This document shows, piece by piece, positions 54,496-63,487 of a DNA stretch of 64,000 nt. The position numbers and the translations under genes were made by a program. Source of the stretch: Bacteroidota bacterium (GTDB lineage: Bacteria > Bacteroidota > Bacteroidia > Bacteroidales > F082). The stretch is from positions 1 to 64,000 of the forward strand of contig JAJRQZ010000033.1 of NCBI GenBank assembly GCA_024279935.1, written 5' to 3'. The notes beneath the pieces were generated by a model. It worked only from the letters and a program-made list of their open reading frames with translations, had not been told where the DNA came from and did no database searches. Numbering within the stretch: position 1 is the first letter of the stretch; the number at the start of each line of letters is the position of its first letter.

Positions 54496-55644
54496 TTAAC
54501 CGCATAAATTTTCCAACCACTCAACAAGCCGGATAACGAGCAGATGGTAATCGTAATATTTTTCAGCGCGCGGACGGCAGGATCGCGACATTTGTTTGCG
54601 CTGGCCTATGTTTTGGAGAAGGTAGCGGATTTTATTTCCTAGCCCTTGAGGGTTTCTTGGGGTCAGTATCCCTTCGGTAGGTGTAATTATCGATCCCACA
54701 CCCCCGCCTTCATAAGCAACCGACGGCGTGCCGCCTGCCAGGGCCTCGGCATAAATAATCCCGAAATGTTCTTTTTTCTCCGGGGCTGCCACCAGCAGTG
54801 AGGCCTCGTTTATAAGCTTGGCCTTATCTTCCGAAGAAACAAATCCGAGAAAACGCGCCCTGGAGCCTGCCTTTTCCTTTAGTTCTTGCTCCAGCGCGCC
54901 CGCACCTATAAAAACAGTAAGCGCCAAATCGGAGTATTCTTTCGAGGCCTCCACAACATTTTGCGGGCCCTTGGAAGCCATTAGCGCCCCTGGACATATT
55001 ACATAATCACCTTTTAGCCCGTATTTTTCCCTTATGCCATCATTGTTCCCGGGTTTGAAATCCACTAAATCAACCCCGCATGGCAGGACGAGGAATTTGT
55101 CGTCAGCTATATCTATTAATGGTTTAACCAGCTCGTCCCTGACATAATCGGTTGTTACCAAAAGCCCGCTTGCCTCTGTCAAGGCTGTTTTTATCATTTC
55201 CCAGTTTTCGTCGTTCCAAAGGCCTTGATGACGCGGCTCGATGCCCGTTCCATGGACGAAAATAACATAGGGTTTTTTATTTCGCTTAGCGACATTATGG
55301 ACAGCCACAGCACTTAAGTTTGCATGATGACCGATAACAACATCCACATCTCCTATAATATTTTCCAGCGCATTCTCATAATCGGGAAGATATGAGAGCA
55401 TCTCTTCGTGGGTCATGCGGGCCACTTGTTTTTGCGTGTCGCCTGCGGCCGGAAGATATTCGTGAACCGGTGTGATATTAGTATGCAATTTGATGTCGAT
55501 GCTTTCAGCCCCGTCTATGCCCACGCCCATCGCGGGATGCATAAGATACACTTTATGCCCTAGTTTTATCAGATGCCTGGCATGTTCACGGGCTACTTCA
55601 CCGCTGCCCCTTCCTTTGTTTAAAAGTAAAATTGCAATTTTCAT
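54496..55644 (-). CDS. GT4-family glycosyltransferase
   Basis: A 382-residue GT-B glycosyltransferase. N-terminal MKIAILLLNKGRGSGEVARE with the Gly-rich acceptor-side loop; C-terminal domain with FLGFVSSEDKAKLINEASLL and the EX7E motif of GT4 in KEHFGIIYAEALAGGTPSVA. It would transfer a sugar from a nucleotide donor; acceptor and sugar are unknown and there is no neighbouring polysaccharide cluster. It ends convergently 1 bp from the CPBP gene. Confidence 0.88.
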   Translation of the reverse strand: MKIAILLLNKGRGSGEVAREHARHLIKLGHKVYLMHPAMGVGIDGAESIDIKLHTNITPVHEYLPAAGDTQKQVARMTHEEMLSYLPDYENALENIIGDVDVVIGHHANLSAVAVHNVAKRNKKPYVIFVHGTGIEPRHQGLWNDENWEMIKTALTEASGLLVTTDYVRDELVKPLIDIADDKFLVLPCGVDLVDFKPGNNDGIREKYGLKGDYVICPGALMASKGPQNVVEASKEYSDLALTVFIGAGALEQELKEKAGSRARFLGFVSSEDKAKLINEASLLVAAPEKKEHFGIIYAEALAGGTPSVAYEGGGVGSIITPTEGILTPRNPQGLGNKIRYLLQNIGQRKQMSRSCRPRAEKYYDYHLLVIRLVEWLENLCG

Positions 55645-55790
55645 ATTTCTGTTTAAGATTTTTTTAGTGCGTAAAAGTAATTAATTATCGCCACGGCAGC
55701 CGAGCGCAACGGCTTTTTTGGACATCTGTTTTTTTTCGGCTTATAACAGCCGATATGGGAAATTATTTTTAATTTGCCGAAAAAATTAAA

Positions 55791-56429
55791 ATGCACAAAA
55801 TCCTTGTTTCATTGATAGCCATTCTCTTTTGCCTGGGTGGCTTGAGGGCTCAAACATCTTTTGATGGCCACACCGGCACACAAACGGGCTGGCACAGGGG
55901 TCAAACACCTGAAGGTTTTGATCTTTTGCCCAGCAAAATGATCTTCACACAACGCTTGTTATGGGGAAGAAAAGGGCTTATGCGGAATTTCAACCGCTTC
56001 GGGCTAACTCCCGAAAAAAGGAAAAATGAACTAAAAGCAAGGAGGACTATGCTCAAGGCCCACCAAATAATGGGCTTCGCAACCATAGCCTCTATGTTGT
56101 CGCAGGTAATTGTCGGCGAGCGATTATATGACGGGAAAACAAATTTGAAAGATGCCCACGAGTTTTTGGCAGGGCTCACTAACATCACCTATATAACCAC
56201 TGCCTCCTTCTCGCTTTTTGCACCTCCTCGGATGTTGGACGAACCCAAGGGCTATAGTAACCTAAAAGTCCATAGGATATTGGCCATAGTGCATATATCA
56301 GGAATGATAGCAACAAACATCCTGGCAGGCCTGGTGGAAGACAACCCCGGGCTTAGGCCATATCATGCAGCTGCGGCAATAACAACATTTGCCTCCTTTA
56401 CGGCCGCAATGATCGTAATTAAACTATAG
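55791..56429 (+). CDS. Four-helix membrane protein with haem-like histidine pattern, function unknown
   Basis: A 212-residue protein with signal peptide (ILFCLGGLRAQ), a soluble N-terminal part to about residue 85 (LLPSKMIFTQRLLWGRKGLM; RRTMLKAHQIMG), then four transmembrane helices (about 91-108, 122-143, 160-180, 200-212). Each begins at a His: 91, 123, 161 (and 168), 202. Alternating topology places His91 with His161 on one side and His123 with His202 on the other, as in cytochrome b561-type dihaem proteins. I do not recognise a named family. It stands alone between a glycosyltransferase and a lipoprotein gene. Confidence 0.7.
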   Translation: MHKILVSLIAILFCLGGLRAQTSFDGHTGTQTGWHRGQTPEGFDLLPSKMIFTQRLLWGRKGLMRNFNRFGLTPEKRKNELKARRTMLKAHQIMGFATIASMLSQVIVGERLYDGKTNLKDAHEFLAGLTNITYITTASFSLFAPPRMLDEPKGYSNLKVHRILAIVHISGMIATNILAGLVEDNPGLRPYHAAAAITTFASFTAAMIVIKL

Positions 56430-56610
56430 AAAACCCGGAAACATCCACATACTCTGCCATGAGCCTTGAATGACAAGGCCATTATATGATATCAAGACCG
56501 TTGCAATACCAGGTTTTTTTAATGAATTAAGACAATCTATTAACAAAGCGATGTTAATTTATTAATATTTCGCCTTTAACTGATTTAAGAAGTTTTGTAT
56601 TTTTACAATC

Positions 56611-58662
56611 ATGATTAATAAAAAAGTAGGCCCGGGATTTTTTTTGATGCTTCTACTGACTTCTTTTGCTGTCTGGTCTTGTCGAAAAGATTTCAGCAAA
56701 ATCTCCGTTGCCGATTGGCAAGCTGAACTGGCAGCCCCTTTCATCCACACTACTATTGTCTTAGATAACTTATTTCCAGACGATTCCAATCTTGTAACCC
56801 TGGAAGACAGCTCATTGGTATATTTTTATTTTAAGGATTCCGTTTTCAGCCTATCGGCCGATACCGCCCTCGACTTAACGGATGATATTGTTGTTGACCA
56901 AGGTTTTTCGCTGGGCGAATTGCTGATGGGCGACTTCGGTTTCGATACTGCGCTCGCGATGACGGAAATCCTACCTTATCTAGATCAGGCAATTCAGGAC
57001 ACCCTATTGAAATATGACGGCCAGCTAACTTATTTCCCCCCGTTTTCCATCCTCGAACCGGTCGTTGTGGGCTCCGAGCCTATCGAAGACTTTATACAGC
57101 TTGAGTTTTCCGATGGGAAGATGATAGTTACCGTAAGCAACAGCCTTCCTGTCCCTTTGAACAATATCGATTTTCAGTTATTGGATGAAGTCGGCCAAAA
57201 TATAATTACCGAAGTAGTGATAAACGAATTGCCGCCCTCAGCACAGGTTTCGGATACCACCTTGCTTATAGGAACGACGCTTGGGAATGAGTTCTCGTTC
57301 AAGATACTGAGCCTTGAGAGCCCCGGCAGCTTTCCCGACATGGTCCTTATCGACCTAAGCCGGGGATTGGGGTTCGATTTACTGGCCACAGGCTTGAAGG
57401 TTGTTGGCGGCCAGGCAAGAATAAGCGACCAGATAATGTATTCCGATATGGAGATGATAGATTTCGGCCTCGACCCTGAACAGTTAAAACACATTTCCTT
57501 CATGAGCGGGAATTTTGTTTATAATTTGAGCTCGGAAGTCAATATCGATATAAATGTAAATATCCAGCTGCCAACGGCATTGATCGACAATGAAATACCG
57601 CAACAGGAGTTTATTATAACCGCCAACGGCAGCACCCAGCAAACCTGGGATGTAAGCGGAATGACTGCCGACCTGACAACTGATGCTGAACAGCCTTACA
57701 ACAGGATGCCGATAGAAATAATGCTTACGGTTTTGCCTACCGATAATTTAGTAACATTTGATTCATCGGATAAGATAAACGGTTTTTTTAGCCTGGAACA
57801 AATAAAACTTGACTTCGCCGATGGTTATATGGGCAAACAAACGGTGAATATCTCACAGGATACCTTCGACCTGAACTTCGATTTCTTGAAGCGGTTAAAG
57901 GGTGAGCTGATACTGGAAGAGCCTTCAATTACAATGAGTTACGTAAACAGTATTGGAGTCTCTTTTAGGATTTCGACAGAATTCCTGGCTTATAATTCCG
58001 AAACCGGCCAATCGCATTATCTCGAAATGGACTCTGTGGACATAGAGGTTCCTGCCCAGATAGGCGATTCAGTGGAGGGTGCGATAATTATAGACAAAAC
58101 CAATTCGTCGATAGTCGATTTCCTTGCCATCCGTCCCGACAGGATAATTTATTACGGTGGCGGGATAAGCAATCCGGAAGGGGAGAATCTGAACTTTATT
58201 ACCCAAATCTCAAGACTTACCGCTGATGCGGAGATTAAGATCCCGTTAATATTGCGTGCCGCCCACCTTAATTTTGTCGATACCCTCGGCTTTTCGGCCT
58301 CCTCCGACGGATTTCCGATCCGGGAAGGAACAATGAAGCTGAATATCATGAACGGCTTCCCTTTCGACCTTACGATGAGCATGGTCCTGACGGATTCCAT
58401 CAGCGGGCAAATACTCGACAAGCTTACCTTCGACGAAATTGCTTCTGCCGAAGTTGATGATAAGGGAAAGGTCATCGGCAAGAAAGCATCGGAGATCACC
58501 GTTGGTTTCTCCAAGGAGTTCCTAACCAACATGAAACTGTCGAACCAGGCTCTTCTTGAGGTAGAAACCTCGACCTTCGGACAGGGTGAGGTGCCGGTTG
58601 TTCTTTATTCCGATTATGAGATAGATATTACAATTGCCTTTTCGGGGAAGATAAAACCTTGA
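56611..58662 (+). CDS. Large lipoprotein paired with a DUF5723 protein
   Basis: A 683-residue lipoprotein. Signal peptide with lipobox (FAVWSC, Cys24). The rest is beta-strand rich and acidic, with repeated patterns such as 'DSVFSLSADTALDLTDDIVV' and immunoglobulin- or jelly-roll-like segments. No enzymatic motif. It ends 1 nt before the next gene, an outer-membrane DUF5723 barrel; such a lipoprotein-barrel pair suggests a surface complex. Function unknown. Confidence 0.75.
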   Translation: MINKKVGPGFFLMLLLTSFAVWSCRKDFSKISVADWQAELAAPFIHTTIVLDNLFPDDSNLVTLEDSSLVYFYFKDSVFSLSADTALDLTDDIVVDQGFSLGELLMGDFGFDTALAMTEILPYLDQAIQDTLLKYDGQLTYFPPFSILEPVVVGSEPIEDFIQLEFSDGKMIVTVSNSLPVPLNNIDFQLLDEVGQNIITEVVINELPPSAQVSDTTLLIGTTLGNEFSFKILSLESPGSFPDMVLIDLSRGLGFDLLATGLKVVGGQARISDQIMYSDMEMIDFGLDPEQLKHISFMSGNFVYNLSSEVNIDINVNIQLPTALIDNEIPQQEFIITANGSTQQTWDVSGMTADLTTDAEQPYNRMPIEIMLTVLPTDNLVTFDSSDKINGFFSLEQIKLDFADGYMGKQTVNISQDTFDLNFDFLKRLKGELILEEPSITMSYVNSIGVSFRISTEFLAYNSETGQSHYLEMDSVDIEVPAQIGDSVEGAIIIDKTNSSIVDFLAIRPDRIIYYGGGISNPEGENLNFITQISRLTADAEIKIPLILRAAHLNFVDTLGFSASSDGFPIREGTMKLNIMNGFPFDLTMSMVLTDSISGQILDKLTFDEIASAEVDDKGKVIGKKASEITVGFSKEFLTNMKLSNQALLEVETSTFGQGEVPVVLYSDYEIDITIAFSGKIKP

Positions 58663-58663
58663 T

Positions 58664-60043
58664 ATGATGAAGAATATAACAAAATATCATATTGTCTTAT
58701 CATTGGTTTTCTTGCTTATGGGCAAGGCCTTTCCCCAAACAGATTTGCTTTTGCACGGCTTCAGGTTTATCCCCCAGAGCAATTATAACAACCCGGCCTT
58801 TATCCCCGAAGGGAAGTTGTTTATAGGCATACCCCTTATTTCCTCCGTTTCGAATTCAACTTATAGCAGCAGTTTCTCATTGGATGATATCCTTGCTACC
58901 AAGGCAGGCAGCGATTCGCTTTACTTAAACCTGGGCGGCCTCATCACCGACAGTAACGAAGATAAAATGCTAACAGAATATTTCGAGAGCGATTTGCTTT
59001 ATGTAGGGTTTAAGATCAATAATAATTATTTAAGTTTCGGCATTCGCAACAGGCTTTTCAGCAGGGTTTTCTATGCCGATGACCTGGTTAAGCTTTTGTG
59101 GAACGGCAATGCAAATTATATCGATGAGGAATTGGACCTCTCAAGCACTATACTAAATCAAGATCACTTTTTGGCCTATTATGTAAATTTCGGTTTTGTG
59201 ATAAGGGAAAAGATCAGTATAGGATTGCGTGCCAACCTCAACCAAGGTCTTTCATCTATACAAACTCAACAAAACAATATAAGGATAACAACCACTTCCA
59301 ACGATCAGTCTATATTTAGCTTTAATGCCAAGACTTCTTTTTTAGTGAACACCTCGGGTTTGGTTTCCGATTCAACGAGCAATTTTAATGTCTCCAACTA
59401 TCTGTTCAATTTTCAGAATATAGGGTTTTCAGTAGATATCGGTGCTGATTTTAAGGTCTCGGATCGTGTTAACCTTAATTTCAGTATTTTGGATATTGGC
59501 AGGCTTAATTGGAAATCGGGACTTAAATCTTATGAAAGCAATACCGACAGCATAGAGTTCTCCGGAATTTATGCAGATATAAATTCCAAAGGCGATATTT
59601 TTGCCGCTTATGGCGATTCGCTCGCCGCACTGATCGATATTAACGAGTTTGAGCAGGTTTTCTCGACATCCCTTCCAAGCCGGATTTATGCAGGTCTTGA
59701 ATATTACAGCCTCGACAGGAAAAACCGGCTTAGCTTTACTTTTGCGGGAACTTTTTTAAGGAATAAGTGCTCCCCGGCTGTTTCTTTTGGTTTTGAGAGG
59801 GAGGTCTCAAAGCATTTTGCCTTTAAAATTAATTATTCATGGCTGCAATATGCCCCTTTAAACCTGGGGACAGGTCTTGCCTTTAATTTCAAGCCCTTTC
59901 AGTTTTATTTTCTCACCGACAATGTGTTTTCCACCTTTCTGTGGGACAAACAGAAATACCTGAACTTTCGTTTTGGGGTTAATCTGGTGTTTCCTGAGAA
60001 AAGGCATATCCCAAAAGGGGATCCTGTTTTTAGAACAAGATAG
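58664..60043 (+). CDS. DUF5723-like outer-membrane protein
   Basis: A 459-residue outer-membrane protein. Signal peptide (IVLSLVFLLMGKAFPQ). The mature start FIPQSNYNNPAFIPEGKLFI carries the 'Q..y.NPA..p' pattern of DUF5723/PorP-like Bacteroidota barrels, followed by many alternating strands (YVGFKINNNYLSFGIRNRLF; YLNFRFGVNLVF). The final 12 residues are a basic tail. Co-translated with the upstream lipoprotein. Function unknown; barrel nature confident. Confidence 0.8.
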   Translation: MMKNITKYHIVLSLVFLLMGKAFPQTDLLLHGFRFIPQSNYNNPAFIPEGKLFIGIPLISSVSNSTYSSSFSLDDILATKAGSDSLYLNLGGLITDSNEDKMLTEYFESDLLYVGFKINNNYLSFGIRNRLFSRVFYADDLVKLLWNGNANYIDEELDLSSTILNQDHFLAYYVNFGFVIREKISIGLRANLNQGLSSIQTQQNNIRITTTSNDQSIFSFNAKTSFLVNTSGLVSDSTSNFNVSNYLFNFQNIGFSVDIGADFKVSDRVNLNFSILDIGRLNWKSGLKSYESNTDSIEFSGIYADINSKGDIFAAYGDSLAALIDINEFEQVFSTSLPSRIYAGLEYYSLDRKNRLSFTFAGTFLRNKCSPAVSFGFEREVSKHFAFKINYSWLQYAPLNLGTGLAFNFKPFQFYFLTDNVFSTFLWDKQKYLNFRFGVNLVFPEKRHIPKGDPVFRTR

Positions 60044-60283
60044 TTTTATGGTTTGGGCAAGCGGTTTTTTGCATTATGCCGGCTGCAGGATTTTTCAAAC
60101 CGCTTGGGGGGCTCTGTTTATTAACTTGCTATATAATTTGATAACAAGAAAGTTACGGCAATATAACTCAAAAGGATCGATTTTAATGATACAAATTTAA
60201 AAGAAAGTATTCCAAATAAATATGTCGTCCGCTTTGCAACACATATCGACCCGGTTTTAGCCGGCTGAAAAAGATAAGGGAAC

Positions 60284-61483
60284 CTATTTCTTGAACTTAT
60301 AGACTTTTGCCAGTCCTCCCAGCGCGGTCTCTTTATAAAGGCTCGGCAAATCCTTGCCGGTTTGTTTCATGGCCTCGACCACCTGGTCGAACATTACAAA
60401 ATGGCGCCCGTCGGAGTTAATGGCGTATAAAGCCGAGTCGATTGCCCTTTGGGCGCCAAACGCGTTCCTCTCGATGCATGGTATTTGTACAAGGCCCGCA
60501 ACTGGGTCGCAGGTCATGCCCAGGTGGTGTTCTTGCGCCGCCGCTGCCGCATATTCAATTTGAGGTATTGATCCGCCAACTAATTGGCTTGCCGCCGCAG
60601 CCGCCATTGCGCTGGCAACGCCCACTTCGCCCTGGCAACCGACTTCGGCGCCCGAAATGCTGGCATTCTCCTTTACGAGGTTACCTATGAGGCCGGCAGT
60701 TGCCAATGCCCTGATAATGAAGTCCTCGTTAAAGCCTTTGTTGTGGTGCATGAAGTATAATACTGAAGGTAAAATACCTGAAGAACCGCATGTGGGGGCT
60801 GTTACAACAATGCTGCCCGACGAGTTTTCTTCTGAAACAGCCAAAGCATAAGCGAACAAAAAACTGTCGTCCTGAATAAACTGGTTCTGCATTTTGGCCT
60901 TGAAATAATATGCCGCCGCCTTGCGCAACAGCTTCAGGCCTCCGGGCAAGGTGCCTTCGGTGTTGAGGCCTCTTTGTATGGCATCCTTCATAGCTTCCCA
61001 AACAAGCTTCAGGTGATCGCGCAAATCATCCTTGTCGTTCCTGAAAACATATTCCCAAAACGTGCCGCCTTCGTCGTCGAGATGTTGCATTATATCTTTC
61101 ATGGTAGAATGCGGATAAACTTTCTCGGGTTCGATCTTTGAGCTAGCGTCCATGATCTCACCACCACCTATGCTGTAAACTTCCCAGGAGTCAAGTATTT
61201 TTTGTTCATTGTCAAATGCCTCAAAGCGCATTCCGTTAGTGTGAAGAGGAAGTTTTTCTTCGGGATGCCAAATTATTTCAGCTTTTGTGCCAAGCACATC
61301 CAAAATAGCAATATCCGTTAGGTGGCCTTTGCCCGTTAGCGCAAGGCTGCCAAAAATATGAGCATTAAAACTCGTAGCAGTGCGATTTTTAGCATAAAAT
61401 ATTTCGCAGGCTTTTTTTGGCCCCATGGTATGGCTGCTGGATGGCCCATTACCTATTTTGTAAATTTTCTTTATAGTATCCAT
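60284..61483 (-). CDS. sdaA: L-serine ammonia-lyase (single-chain, iron-sulfur)
   Basis: Deaminates L-serine to pyruvate using a 4Fe-4S cluster. The 399 residues fuse beta and alpha domains. N-terminal KIGNGPSSSHTMGPKKACEI; alpha domain with the cluster cysteines in TAPTCGSSGILPSV, MTCDPVAGLVQIPCIERNAF and a further Cys in GAEVGCQGEVGVASAMAAAA. It follows the LTA-synthase-like gene by 14 nt. Together with glyA it gives two routes from serine in this window. Confidence 0.96.
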   Translation of the reverse strand: MDTIKKIYKIGNGPSSSHTMGPKKACEIFYAKNRTATSFNAHIFGSLALTGKGHLTDIAILDVLGTKAEIIWHPEEKLPLHTNGMRFEAFDNEQKILDSWEVYSIGGGEIMDASSKIEPEKVYPHSTMKDIMQHLDDEGGTFWEYVFRNDKDDLRDHLKLVWEAMKDAIQRGLNTEGTLPGGLKLLRKAAAYYFKAKMQNQFIQDDSFLFAYALAVSEENSSGSIVVTAPTCGSSGILPSVLYFMHHNKGFNEDFIIRALATAGLIGNLVKENASISGAEVGCQGEVGVASAMAAAAASQLVGGSIPQIEYAAAAAQEHHLGMTCDPVAGLVQIPCIERNAFGAQRAIDSALYAINSDGRHFVMFDQVVEAMKQTGKDLPSLYKETALGGLAKVYKFKK

Positions 61484-61497
61484 TGGTATTTAGTGTT

Positions 61498-63354
61498 TTA
61501 GTACAACATAAATTCCTCAAACCATGTTTGGGCATAAGCCCTGCCTTCCTTATCCAGCCGCTCTTTTTTATCTTTGTCAACCTTTAATACATAGTTGTGG
61601 TCATTTTTTATGCTAAAAACTTCCTCGCCAAAGTTTCGCTTCCAGCCAAAACCGTCGTTTAGCTCAAAATATGCAAGCTCAGGGCCGTAGGGATTGAAAA
61701 TATCCTTGCTCCAGAAAAAATCCCCTGATCCGATTCTCAGCTGTTTCAATATAGTTGTCGTGATGTCAACGTTGGAACACAATTTATCGTTTTTTGTGTT
61801 TTTGAATTCTTCCTTCAAAGCACCTCCCAGTATCAGAAGGGGTATTTTGTGATATTCAAAGCTCTGTACCGGATGATTAAGTGGTGAGTTGTGGGAATGG
61901 TCGGCCAATACGATAAATATTGTGCTGTCCCAATAATCCGATTGCCTTGCCTTGGCGAAGAAGCTGCCCATGGACCTGTCGGTATAATATACTGAATTTA
62001 CAAAATCCTTTTCCAATCTGAAATCCTGAAAAGGGCGTCCGCCGGGAAAATCATAAGGCGAATGCGAGCTTAAAGTAAACAGGTTGGCAAAAAACGGCCG
62101 TGGCATATTCGCTAATTCTTTCCCGAAATAATCAAACATATATTCATCATGAATTCCAAGCTTGCCAGATGGCAGATCATCCTTTATATCGGCCTGTTCT
62201 ACAAGCCGATCGAATTTGTTGTCAACCAAAAACGACTTCATATTCCCGTAAATTAATTGTCCGCCAAAGAAATATGATGTAAAGTAACCGTTGTTGTTCA
62301 GTATTTTAACAAGACTTTTTACCGAAGCATATTTTTCGGGATGATCGGAAAGCGTTGTAATGGGTATTCCGGGTATGCCCGCAAAGATGCTTGCGATTGC
62401 CTGCTGCGAACGGTTTGCCGTAGCATAAAAATCAGTGAATAACATCCCTTGTTCCTCAAGTTTTCTGAATTCGGGCGTAATACCTTTCAATCCGCCCAAG
62501 GATTCAATCATATCGCCCGACCAACTTTCTAAAAGTACAATCACTATATTGGGCTTGGGTATGTTGAAGATCGAAATAGTAGTGTCCTTTTTTACTGAGT
62601 GCAGCTGCACAAGGATGTTTTTCGCCTCCCCCTCGTCCATGGTCTTGAAAATATTCAGAGTGGCAATCTGCTGATAGTCGATGATACTGAACAATAAATT
62701 ATAACCGGGATTAACGGCAGCAATATTCAGAATGTCGTGAGTCGAGAAATACGACTGGCTTGCAGTAATGGGGATTGCCCGGAAACCACCCCTTATGCCT
62801 CCGAAAACGATTGTTGCCATAACTAGTTGAAACAGATAAGCTAAAGGCACCCTATAATTGAAATAAGGATGCACATGCCTATAAATCAACTTATTATATA
62901 AATAACAGAATATTATAAAAAGCAGCAAGAAAGCAAAAGCCGAAATAAACAACTCGCTGTTGGTAGCAGAATTTATTACTTCGCCGGGCTTTTTCAAATA
63001 AACCAACGCCTTGGCGGAAAGCTTGGTTTTCCATTCGCCGTAAAGCTGTAGTTCGCCCAGCGAGATAAGTTGGTAAACCACAAATACCAACACAGAATAT
63101 ATCCGGATTATCTTTCTGAAGAACTTCTCCGTTTTAGCAGTGGCAAAGAAACTTATTGCGAAAGGAAAAACTAAGATGTATCCGATAGTCGAGAAATCAA
63201 GCTTGAGGGCATAATAGAAAACCCCTAAGGTTTCACCAAGCGTAATCGAGTCAGTGCTAAGCAACAGTCTATAATACAGCAAGAAAATAATTCTGTTTAC
63301 GGTAAATAGCAAAAGCCAAAAAAATAGCTGACGCAAATAAAATCCTAATTTCAT
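61498..63354 (-). CDS. LTA-synthase-like / sulfatase-fold membrane enzyme
   Basis: A 618-residue protein. Five N-terminal transmembrane helices (to about residue 215) precede a periplasmic alkaline-phosphatase-superfamily domain. Metal-binding VIVLLESWSGDMIESLGG starts it; the nucleophile position reads ANRSQQAIASIFAG with Ser316 in place of the usual Thr; IFIVLADHSHNSP gives the C-terminal Asp-His. In Gram-negatives such proteins transfer phosphoglycerol or phosphoethanolamine to glycans or lipids, or act as phosphohydrolases; which is unknown. Divergent from yggS with its own -7 box. Confidence 0.87.
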   Translation of the reverse strand: MKLGFYLRQLFFWLLLFTVNRIIFLLYYRLLLSTDSITLGETLGVFYYALKLDFSTIGYILVFPFAISFFATAKTEKFFRKIIRIYSVLVFVVYQLISLGELQLYGEWKTKLSAKALVYLKKPGEVINSATNSELFISAFAFLLLFIIFCYLYNKLIYRHVHPYFNYRVPLAYLFQLVMATIVFGGIRGGFRAIPITASQSYFSTHDILNIAAVNPGYNLLFSIIDYQQIATLNIFKTMDEGEAKNILVQLHSVKKDTTISIFNIPKPNIVIVLLESWSGDMIESLGGLKGITPEFRKLEEQGMLFTDFYATANRSQQAIASIFAGIPGIPITTLSDHPEKYASVKSLVKILNNNGYFTSYFFGGQLIYGNMKSFLVDNKFDRLVEQADIKDDLPSGKLGIHDEYMFDYFGKELANMPRPFFANLFTLSSHSPYDFPGGRPFQDFRLEKDFVNSVYYTDRSMGSFFAKARQSDYWDSTIFIVLADHSHNSPLNHPVQSFEYHKIPLLILGGALKEEFKNTKNDKLCSNVDITTTILKQLRIGSGDFFWSKDIFNPYGPELAYFELNDGFGWKRNFGEEVFSIKNDHNYVLKVDKDKKERLDKEGRAYAQTWFEEFMLY

Positions 63355-63371
63355 CTCATTTCAATATCGTG

Positions 63372-63379
63372 CAAAAATA
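63372..63379 (-). promoter_or_regulatory. -7 promoter box of the LTA-synthase-like gene (TATTTTTG)
   Basis: Minus-strand TATTTTTGCA, 17 nt before the ATG. Confidence 0.55.
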
Positions 63380-63453
63380 GGCTTTATGTTGTATTGTCGG
63401 CCTCAATTGTCAAATTGAATAAATATCTGTGGACTACAGCCCTTTCGCAATTT

Positions 63454-63469
63454 TACTTTTGTATTTTTG
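63454..63469 (+). promoter_or_regulatory. Two tandem -7 boxes of the YggS-family gene (TACTTTTG, TATTTTTG)
   Basis: TACTTTTG (63454-63461) and TATTTTTG (63462-63469) are directly adjacent; the second ends 18 nt before the ATG. Confidence 0.55.
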
Positions 63470-63487
63470 CAAGAAACATCAGGGTTT

